From Candidatus Colicola coprequi (lineage in GTDB: Bacteria > Bacteroidota > Bacteroidia > Bacteroidales > Paludibacteraceae), in assembly GCA_018065765.1 (NCBI GenBank), contig JAGHSR010000166.1, positions 1-24,364 on the forward strand: a stretch of DNA of 24,364 nt, read 5' to 3'. Within the stretch, counting starts at the first letter, position 1; each line of letters begins with the position of its first letter. The notes under the pieces are model-generated. The model worked only from the letters and a program-made list of their open reading frames with translations. It had not been told where the DNA came from and ran no database searches. Of the stretch, positions 1 to 6,319 are shown one piece after another. The position numbers and the translations under genes are program-made.

Positions 1-34
1 CTATTTTGTTTTCGATAACTCGAAAAACTGGCTG

Positions 35-66
35 CAAAGGTACAAAGATTTTTGGGAACAAACAAA
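35..66 (-). promoter_or_regulatory. Bacteroidota promoter reading left, out of the window
   Basis: On the minus strand TACCTTTG (plus-strand CAAAGGTA, 35-42) is preceded by TTTG (plus-strand CAAA, 63-66) with a 20-base gap. This is the -7/-33 arrangement seen repeatedly in the window. It points toward position 1, so it should drive a gene lying to the left and not visible here. It is divergent from the promoter at 94-125. Confidence 0.7.
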
Positions 67-93
67 TAAAAAGACATATATTTTGCACCAAAA

Positions 94-125
94 TTTGCAT
101 AGGTCGCGCAAAAGCCTTACCTTTG
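94..125 (+). promoter_or_regulatory. Promoter of the ttcA-like gene
   Basis: TTTG at 94-97, a 20-base gap, and TACCTTTG at 118-125 match the Bacteroidota promoter. Transcription should begin near 130. The first ATG after it (158) opens only a six-codon frame that ends at TAG 176-178, which matters for the start problem of the following gene. Positions 1-178 hold no other gene that I can support. Confidence 0.7.
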
Positions 126-178
126 CAGGTCGTTTTCCGTCCACGCGCGTACGCGTTATGCGCGCATTATTTCTATAG

Positions 179-976
179 GTACAATATTATCTCAGGCAAG
201 AGCAACAAACAACTACGAAAACAGAACAAGAGATATTACGTGACGCCCAACTCAATCGTCTAACCCGATTATTTCGGCGTGCATCGGCTGATTACCGATT
301 ACTCGAAGATGGAGATCATATATTAGCAGGGCTCAGTGGCGGCAAAGACTCGTTGGCTTTGGTAGAGTTGTTAGGGAGGCAAGCCTCTATCTTCGTTCCT
401 CGCATAAAAGTTACTGCTCTGCATGTTCGCGTGCGGGAACGAAACTATAAAAGCGACATTCACTATTTGCAGCATCACTGTGAAAAATTCGGTGTGCAGT
501 TGTTGGTACGTGATACGGACATCCTGCCAATAGAGAATGCCAAAGAGAAAGATCCATGTTTTCTATGCTCATGGTACCGCCGTAAGGTGCTGTTTGACGT
601 AGCACAAGAGATTGGTTGTAACAAGATTGCTCTGGGACATCATCGTGATGATATACTGGAAACATTGCTGATGAACACTGTTTTTCAAGGCACTTTCTCG
701 TCCATGCCACCCAAACTACAAATGAACAAAATGCCCCTTGAGATAATCCGCCCCCTATGCCTGATTGATGAGGACGATATTCGCACCTATGCAGAATTGA
801 CCGGATACCAACAGCAAACAGTGCTCTGTCCTTACGAACACACCTCCAGCCGAACCGATGCACACCAATGGATGAAGCACCTGCAACGCATCAACCCTGA
901 TATCAAGAGCAGCCTGTGGCACGCGCTTCGCGTTCGTGAGCAAGATTGCATTGACCGACTGCCCCGCAGTCGTTAG
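179..976 (+). CDS. ttcA: TtcA-like tRNA 2-thiocytidine synthetase (PP-loop ATPase), start codon missing
   Basis: This is an adenine nucleotide alpha-hydrolase of the TtcA/TtuA type, which in known members adenylates and thiolates a tRNA base, using a 4Fe-4S cluster. The PP-loop SGGKDS is encoded at 335-352, the cluster cysteine pair CFLC at 557-568, and a third cysteine (LCPYE) at 827-829. GHHRDDILETLLMN lies between them. Similarity to Bacteroidales homologues begins about 110 bases before the first in-frame TTG (353), so a start at 353 would delete the PP-loop. The frame is open from 179 but has no ATG, GTG or TTG before the PP-loop. An in-frame ATG at 158 is cut off by TAG at 176-178. The coordinates give the open frame and not a chosen start. 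It may be a sequencing error, a non-canonical start, or a decaying gene; the rest is intact and ends with TAG. Confidence 0.82.
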   Translation, partial: VQYYLRQEQQTTTKTEQEILRDAQLNRLTRLFRRASADYRLLEDGDHILAGLSGGKDSLALVELLGRQASIFVPRIKVTALHVRVRERNYKSDIHYLQHHCEKFGVQLLVRDTDILPIENAKEKDPCFLCSWYRRKVLFDVAQEIGCNKIALGHHRDDILETLLMNTVFQGTFSSMPPKLQMNKMPLEIIRPLCLIDEDDIRTYAELTGYQQQTVLCPYEHTSSRTDAHQWMKHLQRINPDIKSSLWHALRVREQDCIDRLPRSR

Positions 977-1000
977 GGCAACTTGCCGCTCCGCTCTTCT

Positions 1001-1021
1001 ATTTGAAAACAAGTTTCAAAT
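1001..1021. repeat. Perfect 8-bp inverted repeat between ttcA and the DUF486 gene
   Basis: ATTTGAAA at 1001-1008 and TTTCAAAT at 1014-1021 are exact inverted repeats around a 5-base loop (ACAAG). No T-run follows (the next bases are TGGGG), so it is not a standard intrinsic terminator. It could be a weak transcript 3' hairpin or a protein-binding palindrome. Function is unknown. Confidence 0.5.
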
Positions 1022-1066
1022 TGGGGTAATAACTGAATAAATAAACATATAACAATACAAACCAAT

Positions 1067-1432
1067 ATGCACGGCATATATACAATTCTATTACTCTTGA
1101 CTGCCAATATATTCATGACATTGGCATGGTATGGACATTTACTGCTGCAGAACAAGGGTGTCGTAACAGACCATATGCCACTGATTCTCGTGATAGTCGG
1201 CTCGTGGCTTATCGCATTTCTGGAATACTGCATGCAGGTTCCTGCCAATCGTATCGGATTTGAAGGCAACGGTGGTCCATTCAGTCTCATGCAACTAAAA
1301 GTGATTCAAGAAGTTATCACACTGGTGGTATTTGTCACTTTTTCCGTTATCGCATTTCATATGCAGTTGAAATGGAATCATTTATTAGCGGGTGTTTTCC
1401 TGATTTTAGCTGTCTATTTCGTCTTCAAATAA
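1067..1432 (+). CDS. DMT/DUF486-family small membrane protein
   Basis: The 121-residue protein is almost entirely hydrophobic with about four membrane segments (roughly residues 3-26, 38-57, 76-97 and 103-120). The block EYCMQVPANRIG followed by FSLMQLKVIQEVITL is characteristic of the DUF486 family, grouped with the drug/metabolite transporter superfamily, at the usual family length. No substrate is established for the family. The ATG at 1067 gives a start right at the first membrane helix. It follows the ttcA-like gene by 90 bases and has no clear promoter of its own, so it may be read from ttcA. Confidence 0.8.
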   Translation: MHGIYTILLLLTANIFMTLAWYGHLLLQNKGVVTDHMPLILVIVGSWLIAFLEYCMQVPANRIGFEGNGGPFSLMQLKVIQEVITLVVFVTFSVIAFHMQLKWNHLLAGVFLILAVYFVFK

Positions 1433-1468
1433 ATTTATAGAAGTCCCTTAAAAATAACTGCTTTTTTG

Positions 1469-1500
1469 TTTGCTCACGTCAAAAAAAAGTAGTACCTTTG
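1469..1500 (+). promoter_or_regulatory. Promoter of the prs-M28-sufCD operon
   Basis: TTTG at 1469-1472, 20 bases, and TACCTTTG at 1493-1500 form a full-consensus Bacteroidota promoter. The leader to the prs ATG is about 50 bases, A/T-rich and without a Shine-Dalgarno motif. No other promoter of this quality lies between prs and sufD. Confidence 0.8.
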
Positions 1501-1556
1501 TGCCGTCAAACTGAAAACCCATACAATTAATTAATAAACTTAAAATTTTATTCACC

Positions 1557-2519
1557 ATGGTGTTTGAAGCAAGCCCATACAAAGTATTTGCGGGCAGTCA
1601 AGGCGGAGCTATTGCTCAGCGTATTTGTGACATCCTCGGATGCAGTCTCGGACAAGTAAAAGTCGACCGTTTTTCGGACGGCGAATTTGCTGTGAGTTTT
1701 TTAGAGTCAGTTCGCGGTCAATCGGTTTATCTGGTACAACCGACCAATCCTACCAGTGACAACCTAATGGAACTGTTGCTCATGATCGACGCTGCTCGGC
1801 GTGCCAGTGCATACAAAGTGATAGCCGTCATCCCGTATTTCGGTTGGGCTCGTCAGGATCGCAAGGACAAACCGCGTGTTTCCATCGGCGCTAAATTGGT
1901 TTCAAACATGATACAAGGTGCAGGTGCAGACCGTGTGATTACCTATGACCTGCATGCTGACCAGATTCAAGGTTTCTTTGATATTCCTGTAGATCACTTA
2001 TACGGTGCTAATGTACTTTGCAACTACATTGCCAGTCTCAACTTGGAGAATTTGGTAGTAGCTTCTCCCGATGTAGGAGGTAGCAAACGTGCTGCTGCTT
2101 TCTGCAAAAAAATGCATACCATCACCGACAATGAGGTGCCTATGATTATTTGCTACAAACATCGCCCTGACTTTAACCAAGTGAGCGAGATGCGCGTATT
2201 GGGTGATGTTGCCGGCAAAAACGTTGTCATTGTAGATGATATGGCTGATACAGCCGGCACACTATGCAAAGCAGCCAAAGTGATGAAAGATGCAGGTGCC
2301 GTTTCGGTACGCGCTGTTGTTACCCACGGTATCATGTCGGGTAATGCGTGCACCAATATTCTGCAAAGCGAACTGGAGGAATTGGTATTTACCGACTCTA
2401 TCCCATTTGACGCCACTCGTTGCAACAAGGTTAAAGTAGTCAGCATAGCCGAACCCATCGCAGAAACCATACTCGCTATCCAAGAGCACCGCTCCATTAG
2501 CGAACTGAATATTAAATAA
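1557..2519 (+). CDS. prs: Ribose-phosphate pyrophosphokinase (PRPP synthetase)
   Basis: The enzyme makes 5-phosphoribosyl 1-diphosphate from ribose 5-phosphate and ATP in the cytoplasm, feeding purine, pyrimidine, NAD, His and Trp synthesis. The 320 residues match class I enzymes in length. Visible motifs are FSDGEFAVSFLESVRG near residue 40, the ATP-loop region YFGWARQDRKDKPRVSIGAKL near 95-115, DLHADQIQGFF near 130, and the ribose-5-phosphate/PRPP loop VIVDDMADTAGTL near 223-236. ATG 1557 is followed at once by GTG, but ATG gives the expected N-terminus. It heads an operon: its TAA (2517-2519) touches the ATG of the next gene. Confidence 0.97.
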   Translation: MVFEASPYKVFAGSQGGAIAQRICDILGCSLGQVKVDRFSDGEFAVSFLESVRGQSVYLVQPTNPTSDNLMELLLMIDAARRASAYKVIAVIPYFGWARQDRKDKPRVSIGAKLVSNMIQGAGADRVITYDLHADQIQGFFDIPVDHLYGANVLCNYIASLNLENLVVASPDVGGSKRAAAFCKKMHTITDNEVPMIICYKHRPDFNQVSEMRVLGDVAGKNVVIVDDMADTAGTLCKAAKVMKDAGAVSVRAVVTHGIMSGNACTNILQSELEELVFTDSIPFDATRCNKVKVVSIAEPIAETILAIQEHRSISELNIK

Positions 2520-3506
2520 ATGAAACATCTATTGATTCTTCTGACAGCGGCAATGGGGCTGGTTACATGTGGCAACCGGCCTGCCGCTATGCCATCACAA
2601 ACACAAGAGCCTATCTTCAATGCTGACTCTGCCTATCGGTATATCGATGATCAGGTGGCTTTAGGGGCACGCGTGCCCGGCACCGATGCGCATACGCAAT
2701 GTATCCTCTATATCATCAATCACCTCAAGGCTTGTGGCATGCAAATCAATCTACAGCAGGGCACGATGACCAATTATGCCGGTCAGCCGCAGGCGGTTTA
2801 CAACATTCTGGCACGTCTAACAACGCCACAAATTGAGTCGCGCAAACACCTGCTACTATGTGCTCATTACGATAGTCGTCCGTGGTGTGATGAGGAAGAA
2901 TTATATGAAAATCGCTACTTACCGGTACCGGCAGCCAACGATGGTGCCAGTGGTGTGGGAGTACTGCTGGAGATAGCACGTGTGCTGTCAGATAGCACCC
3001 ATCGCGCCAATTTGACGCAACCTATTGACTTTGTGTTCTTTGACTGCGAAGACATGGGGACACCCTCCTTCTACACGGGTATGCAACGAGAAGACACATG
3101 GTGTTTAGGCAGTCAGATGTGGGCAAGTGAGATGGTTCGTCAGGGACATCAAGGGCTCTATCAATACGGCATTCTGCTGGATATGGTAGGAGCACCGGAT
3201 GCTACGTTCCCTAAAGAGTACTACTCTATGCAAAACGCCGGTGATTACGTCGAGAAGATATGGCGTGTCGGGAACGAATTAGGTTATGGCCGCTACTTCC
3301 AGCAGCAACACGCCATGCCTATCACCGATGATCACTACTATGTTAATCTGCTCGGTGGTATTCCTTGTGTAGATATCATCAACTACGATGCACGTCAAAA
3401 CACAGGTTTTCCGGCTTGGTGGCACACCCTGCAGGACGATATGCGTCATATTGACAAAACCACTCTGCAAGCCGTAGGTTCTACCCTGCTCACCGTTATC
3501 AAATAA
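2520..3506 (+). CDS. M28-family zinc hydrolase, probable glutaminyl-peptide cyclotransferase lipoprotein
   Basis: The 328-residue protein has a signal peptide ending in a lipobox (LVTC, Cys about 17), so it should be a lipoprotein outside the cytoplasm. Metal and catalytic positions of the M28 fold are visible: HYD (H116, D118), D141 in NDGASG, E177-D178 in FFDCEDMG, D221 in LLDMVG, and H302 in WWHTLQDD. The segment TWCLGSQ and the overall pattern resemble bacterial animal-type glutaminyl cyclases known in Bacteroides, which form N-terminal pyroglutamate on exported proteins. An aminopeptidase role cannot be excluded. The ATG follows the prs stop with no gap and sufC starts 9 bases after its end, so it is an operon member, with no obvious functional tie to either neighbour. 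Confidence 0.88.
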   Translation: MKHLLILLTAAMGLVTCGNRPAAMPSQTQEPIFNADSAYRYIDDQVALGARVPGTDAHTQCILYIINHLKACGMQINLQQGTMTNYAGQPQAVYNILARLTTPQIESRKHLLLCAHYDSRPWCDEEELYENRYLPVPAANDGASGVGVLLEIARVLSDSTHRANLTQPIDFVFFDCEDMGTPSFYTGMQREDTWCLGSQMWASEMVRQGHQGLYQYGILLDMVGAPDATFPKEYYSMQNAGDYVEKIWRVGNELGYGRYFQQQHAMPITDDHYYVNLLGGIPCVDIINYDARQNTGFPAWWHTLQDDMRHIDKTTLQAVGSTLLTVIK

Positions 3507-3515
3507 GTCACTGCC

Positions 3516-4265
3516 ATGAATTTACTGGAGATAAAAGACCTACATGCCTCCATCGCAGGCAAGGAGATTTTGAGAGGCGTAAACCTGAGTGTTGAAGCCG
3601 GTACCGTTCATGCCATCATGGGACCTAATGGCGCAGGCAAATCCACATTGAGTGCCGTATTGACAGGCAATCCACTCTATGAGGTCACTGCCGGTGAGAT
3701 ATATCTACGTGGCAAGAACCTGCTCACCATGCCTCCCGAACAAAGGGCTCGCGAAGGGGTGTTCCTCAGTTTTCAGTACCCTGTCGAGATTCCGGGTGTA
3801 TCTATGGTTAACTTCATGCGCACAGCCCTCAATGAGAAACGCCAATATCAAGGACTCCAACCACTTTCCTCTACTGAGTTCCTGCGCCTAATGCGCGATA
3901 AACGCAAACTCGTAGGTTTAGCAGATAAGTTGCAAAACCGCTCCGTGAATGAAGGATTTTCCGGTGGAGAAAAAAAGAAAAACGAAATATTCCAGATGGC
4001 CATGCTTGAGCCCTGTCTCAGTATATTGGATGAAACGGACTCCGGGCTCGATATAGATGCACTGCGCATCGTAGCAGAAGGAGTCAACCAACTTCGCACT
4101 GCTGACAATGCTTCCATCGTCATCACGCACTACCAGCGGCTATTGGACTATATCGTACCCGACTATGTGCACGTGCTTGCAGACGGACAAATAGTCAAAA
4201 CAGGCGGCAAAGAATTGGCTCTTGAATTGGAAGACAAGGGATACGAATGGTTAAGCACACAATAA
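3516..4265 (+). CDS. sufC: SufC, Fe-S cluster assembly ABC ATPase
   Basis: This is the soluble ABC ATPase of the SUF scaffold, which works with SufB and SufD to build Fe-S clusters. Walker A GPNGAGKST is at residues 36-44, the SUF-type signature FSGGEKKKNE near 148-157, Walker B ends in D172-E173 (SILDETDSGLDID), and the switch histidine is in VITHYQR. The length of 249 is normal. ATG 3516 places the N-terminus (MNLLEIKDL) as in homologues. The gene overlaps the following sufD by 19 bases, suggesting coupled translation. sufB is not adjacent: it lies 2 kb away behind tRNA-Cys. Confidence 0.97.
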   Translation: MNLLEIKDLHASIAGKEILRGVNLSVEAGTVHAIMGPNGAGKSTLSAVLTGNPLYEVTAGEIYLRGKNLLTMPPEQRAREGVFLSFQYPVEIPGVSMVNFMRTALNEKRQYQGLQPLSSTEFLRLMRDKRKLVGLADKLQNRSVNEGFSGGEKKKNEIFQMAMLEPCLSILDETDSGLDIDALRIVAEGVNQLRTADNASIVITHYQRLLDYIVPDYVHVLADGQIVKTGGKELALELEDKGYEWLSTQ

Positions 4266-4885
4266 CACAAGGGCAAATTGTAGAAGAGGTTTATCTCAAT
4301 CAGTCGAACCTCGATATCACTTTTACGCAGCAGGAGGGATCCACCCTTCGGCTTTTTGTTGTGGATATTCAAGGCGGACAATATGCCAACCACATTGTAG
4401 TGGAGCAAGCCGCAACTGATTGTACGACTGAGATTTATCATCTCGCTTATCTTACTGACAACGACAAGGCAACCACTCACACCAATGTCCGACACCTAGT
4501 AGGAGGTGGGACATCCAATCAATTGATTAAGTTTATTCTGGGAGGTAAAGCCAAGGGAGAATTTCTGGGCGAACTGTACATCGCTCCCGATGCACAAAAG
4601 ACTGAAGCCCATCAGACCAATCGCAACCTATTATTATCCTCCACTGCCGAAGTGCGCACGCGCCCACAACTGGAGATTTATGCTGATGATGTCAAGGCTA
4701 CACACGGCGCTTCCACAGGACAGATGGACGAATCTGCCCTATTCTACATGCAGCAGCGCTGTCTGGACGAAAACACCGCACGTCGCCTTCTGCTCGGTGC
4801 ATTCATGAAGGATGTCATCGAACCAATCAGTGACCAAAACAAACGAGAAGAATTACTTGAGACGATTGATCGAATAATCCAGTAA
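4247..4885 (+). CDS. sufD: SufD, short form (Fe-S cluster assembly scaffold)
   Basis: SufD pairs with SufB to hold the nascent cluster. This copy has only 212 residues, against roughly 400-450 in most bacteria. What remains is part of the beta-helix and the C-terminal helical region: the block GGTSNQLIKFILGGKAKGEF, the QTNRNLLLSSTAEVRTRPQLEIYADDVKATHGAS core and ALFYMQQRCLDENTARRLLL. H153 in ATHGAS corresponds by motif to the conserved SufD histidine implicated at the SufB-SufD interface. The N-terminal half is absent, not frameshifted: the start (ATG 4247) lies inside sufC and there is no space upstream. The 3' end overlaps the convergent polyprenyl synthase by 33 bases. Confidence 0.85.
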   Translation: MVKHTITQGQIVEEVYLNQSNLDITFTQQEGSTLRLFVVDIQGGQYANHIVVEQAATDCTTEIYHLAYLTDNDKATTHTNVRHLVGGGTSNQLIKFILGGKAKGEFLGELYIAPDAQKTEAHQTNRNLLLSSTAEVRTRPQLEIYADDVKATHGASTGQMDESALFYMQQRCLDENTARRLLLGAFMKDVIEPISDQNKREELLETIDRIIQ

Positions 4886-5821
4886 TTGAAGTAAACTGGA
4901 CTTAGCCTGAGAGTCGTGGAAACATTTGAGTGCTTCTACGGCTTTTTGTTTATGCTTCTGCATCTGCTGATAGGCATATCCGATGCCGTCGTAACGAAGC
5001 ACAAAGCTACGCACATCATCCTCAGGAATAGTCAACGGCTGTTCCAAACGTATTTTGATGGCCTGTGCTTCATCCTTTGGAGCACGATTGAGTGCGATGA
5101 GTAGTGGTAGCGTAACTTTGCCATCACGTATATCACTCATGGTGGGTTTGCCTATCTCTTCGCTATCCGAATAGTCCAACACATCGTCTTTAATCTGGAA
5201 ACACATGCCCAAATGCAGTCCAAAGTCCCGCAAGGCAGTAGCCTGCCGCATTGTGCAACCGGATGACTCAGCACCCGCTTCCATGCAAGCAGCGAATAAA
5301 CGTGCCGTCTTCTGCTCAATGATTTGGTAATAACAATGCTCGTCAATCCACATTGAACCCTTGTGGTATAGTTGCAACATCTCGCCCGAAGAGAGATTTT
5401 TCGCCATATTGGACACAATAGACATAATACGGCTATGGCGCAAATCCACTAATATATTCATGATAACACTCAGCAGGTAACCCCCCACGAGCACGGCTAC
5501 CTTGTTGGTCCAACGCTCCTGTATAGATTCGCTACCATGACGATAAGGCGATGCGTCCACCACGTCATCGTGTACTAAACTGGCATTGTGCATCAATTCC
5601 AATGCTACCGCCGTTTTGAGCGTCTTCTCGGTGACACCACGGCACAATTTCGCTGCCAGTAGTACCAACTGTGGGCGCAGTTGTTTACCCTGCTTAGTAG
5701 ATATGTAGTTCAACACATCATGCAGCAACGGATTATCACTTACGAGTGTGGATGCATACAACTTCTCATAAGTATGAAACTCCTGCTCTATCGGGCGCCT
5801 TATGTCCAAAATGGTGTACAT
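4853..5821 (-). CDS. Trans-type polyprenyl diphosphate synthase (IspB-like)
   Basis: The enzyme condenses isopentenyl diphosphate units onto an allylic diphosphate to give a long-chain prenyl diphosphate, probably for the menaquinone side chain. GKQLRP (45-50), the first Asp-rich motif DDVVD (85-89), EQKTA (169-173) and the second Asp-rich motif DDVLD (212-216) are present, and 322 residues is typical of the long-chain class. Product length cannot be read from sequence. Two small departures stand out: SPYRHG after the first motif where RRG-type sequences are common, and VGGYLLS where VGDYLL is usual. The stop overlaps sufD tail to tail by 33 bases. A MITE-like element begins 8 bases upstream of the start codon. 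Confidence 0.93.
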   Translation of the reverse strand: MYTILDIRRPIEQEFHTYEKLYASTLVSDNPLLHDVLNYISTKQGKQLRPQLVLLAAKLCRGVTEKTLKTAVALELMHNASLVHDDVVDASPYRHGSESIQERWTNKVAVLVGGYLLSVIMNILVDLRHSRIMSIVSNMAKNLSSGEMLQLYHKGSMWIDEHCYYQIIEQKTARLFAACMEAGAESSGCTMRQATALRDFGLHLGMCFQIKDDVLDYSDSEEIGKPTMSDIRDGKVTLPLLIALNRAPKDEAQAIKIRLEQPLTIPEDDVRSFVLRYDGIGYAYQQMQKHKQKAVEALKCFHDSQAKSSLLQLLDYSINRLK

Positions 5822-5828
5822 CTTCTAA

Positions 5829-6030
5829 AGGGGTGTTCTAAAATTCCCCGTTAACGAGTTAAACATTACTGAATGGGTGGAACAACACTTTTTTGACGCC
5901 TTGGTCTTTTTGATTGTATCTTGCTGACTTTCATTCTGTCACAGTGCTCGCACTGCTCCTTCAATCAAACCAACAATCTATCAAACAAAAAGTACCAATT
6001 CATTCAAAAAGCAATTATTAGAACACCCCT
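5829..6030. mobile_element. MITE-like element, 202 bp, TIR AGGGGTGTTCTAA, target duplication TAA
   Basis: AGGGGTGTTCTAA at 5829-5841 is repeated in exact inverted orientation at 6018-6030. With a one-base gap the similarity extends a further 5-6 bases inward (AATTCC against AATTGC). TAA directly flanks both ends (5826-5828 and 6031-6033), as expected for a 3-bp target duplication. A TNA duplication with a G-rich tip would fit some IS5-family (IS1031-like) elements, but that family link is inference. Inside there is no transposase. A 22-codon minus-strand frame (5866-5934) rich in Lys/Arg ends 37 bases from the left tip and could be a transposase remnant or chance. CAGTGC-TC-GCACTG (5942-5955) is a small internal palindrome. 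The element fills most of the 382-base gene-free stretch 5822-6203. Confidence 0.6.
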
Positions 6031-6043
6031 TAAAAAAAACACG

Positions 6044-6075
6044 CAAAGGTACTATAATATTTTTACTTGCACAAA
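6044..6075 (-). promoter_or_regulatory. Promoter of the polyprenyl synthase gene, upstream of the inserted element
   Basis: Minus-strand TTTG (plus-strand CAAA, 6072-6075), a 20-base gap, then TACCTTTG (plus-strand CAAAGGTA, 6044-6051). Transcription should start near 6038, enter the MITE-like element at 6030, and reach the gene's ATG at 5821. The 5' untranslated region would therefore be about 215 bases, of which 202 are the element; without it the leader would be only about 15 bases. Confidence 0.75.
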
Positions 6076-6153
6076 TTTTGCTTTCAACCCATTGCATTTT
6101 TTTATTTCTCATTCTGCCTCATAGAAGTTTTTTTTACTTTTTTATTGAAAAAA

Positions 6154-6185
6154 TTTGTGTACTCCAAATAAATGTAGTACCTTTG
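6154..6185 (+). promoter_or_regulatory. Promoter of tRNA-Cys (and possibly sufB)
   Basis: TTTG at 6154-6157, 20 bases, and TACCTTTG at 6178-6185. The predicted start lies about 10-15 bases before the tRNA 5' end at 6204. No second promoter can fit in the 45 bases between the tRNA and sufB, so this is the only visible promoter for both. Confidence 0.8.
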
Positions 6186-6203
6186 CAGCCGATTTCAACA
6201 TTT

Positions 6204-6274
6204 GGTCGGTTGCCCGAGTGGTTAGGGACCGGTCTGCAAAACCGGGGTCAGCGGTTCGAATCTGCTACCGACCT
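6204..6274 (+). tRNA. tRNA-Cys (anticodon GCA)
   Basis: A 71-base cloverleaf: acceptor GGTCGGT (6204-6210) pairs with ACCGACC (6267-6273); the discriminator is T6274, the cysteine identity base; anticodon GCA is at 6236-6238 in the loop CTGCAAA with stem CCGGT/ACCGG; the T-arm contains TTCGAAT. CCA is not encoded. It is followed by an intrinsic terminator and then sufB. Confidence 0.96.
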
Positions 6275-6282
6275 CACGAAAG

Positions 6283-6310
6283 AGCCGCCTATGGGTGGCT
6301 ACTTTTTTTT
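6283..6310 (+). terminator. Intrinsic terminator between tRNA-Cys and sufB
   Basis: AGCCGCC (6283-6289) pairs with GGTGGCT (6294-6300) including one G-T pair, with a TATG loop, followed after two bases by eight T residues (6303-6310). The T-run ends nine bases before the sufB ATG. sufB therefore seems to need read-through, or some way of opening this hairpin. Confidence 0.8.
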
Positions 6311-6319
6311 GAATACATC

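Noticed and set aside
176..178. Possible TAG recoding as an amino acid, which would rescue the ttcA start
   Set aside because: TAG ends other intact genes in the window (ttcA itself at 974-976, typA at 13226-13228, the second CHR gene at 22807-22809), so it acts as a normal stop.
6..263. 85-codon plus-strand frame at the left edge
   Set aside because: It covers two consensus promoters and the upstream part of the ttcA region, and its product has no recognisable domain.
5921..6124. 67-codon plus-strand frame through the MITE-like element and beyond
   Set aside because: It crosses the element boundary and the minus-strand promoter, and has a low-complexity composition.
6155..6319. N-terminal extension of SufB
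   Set aside because: It would translate the tRNA-Cys gene and its terminator; ATG 6320 gives the family's normal N-terminus.
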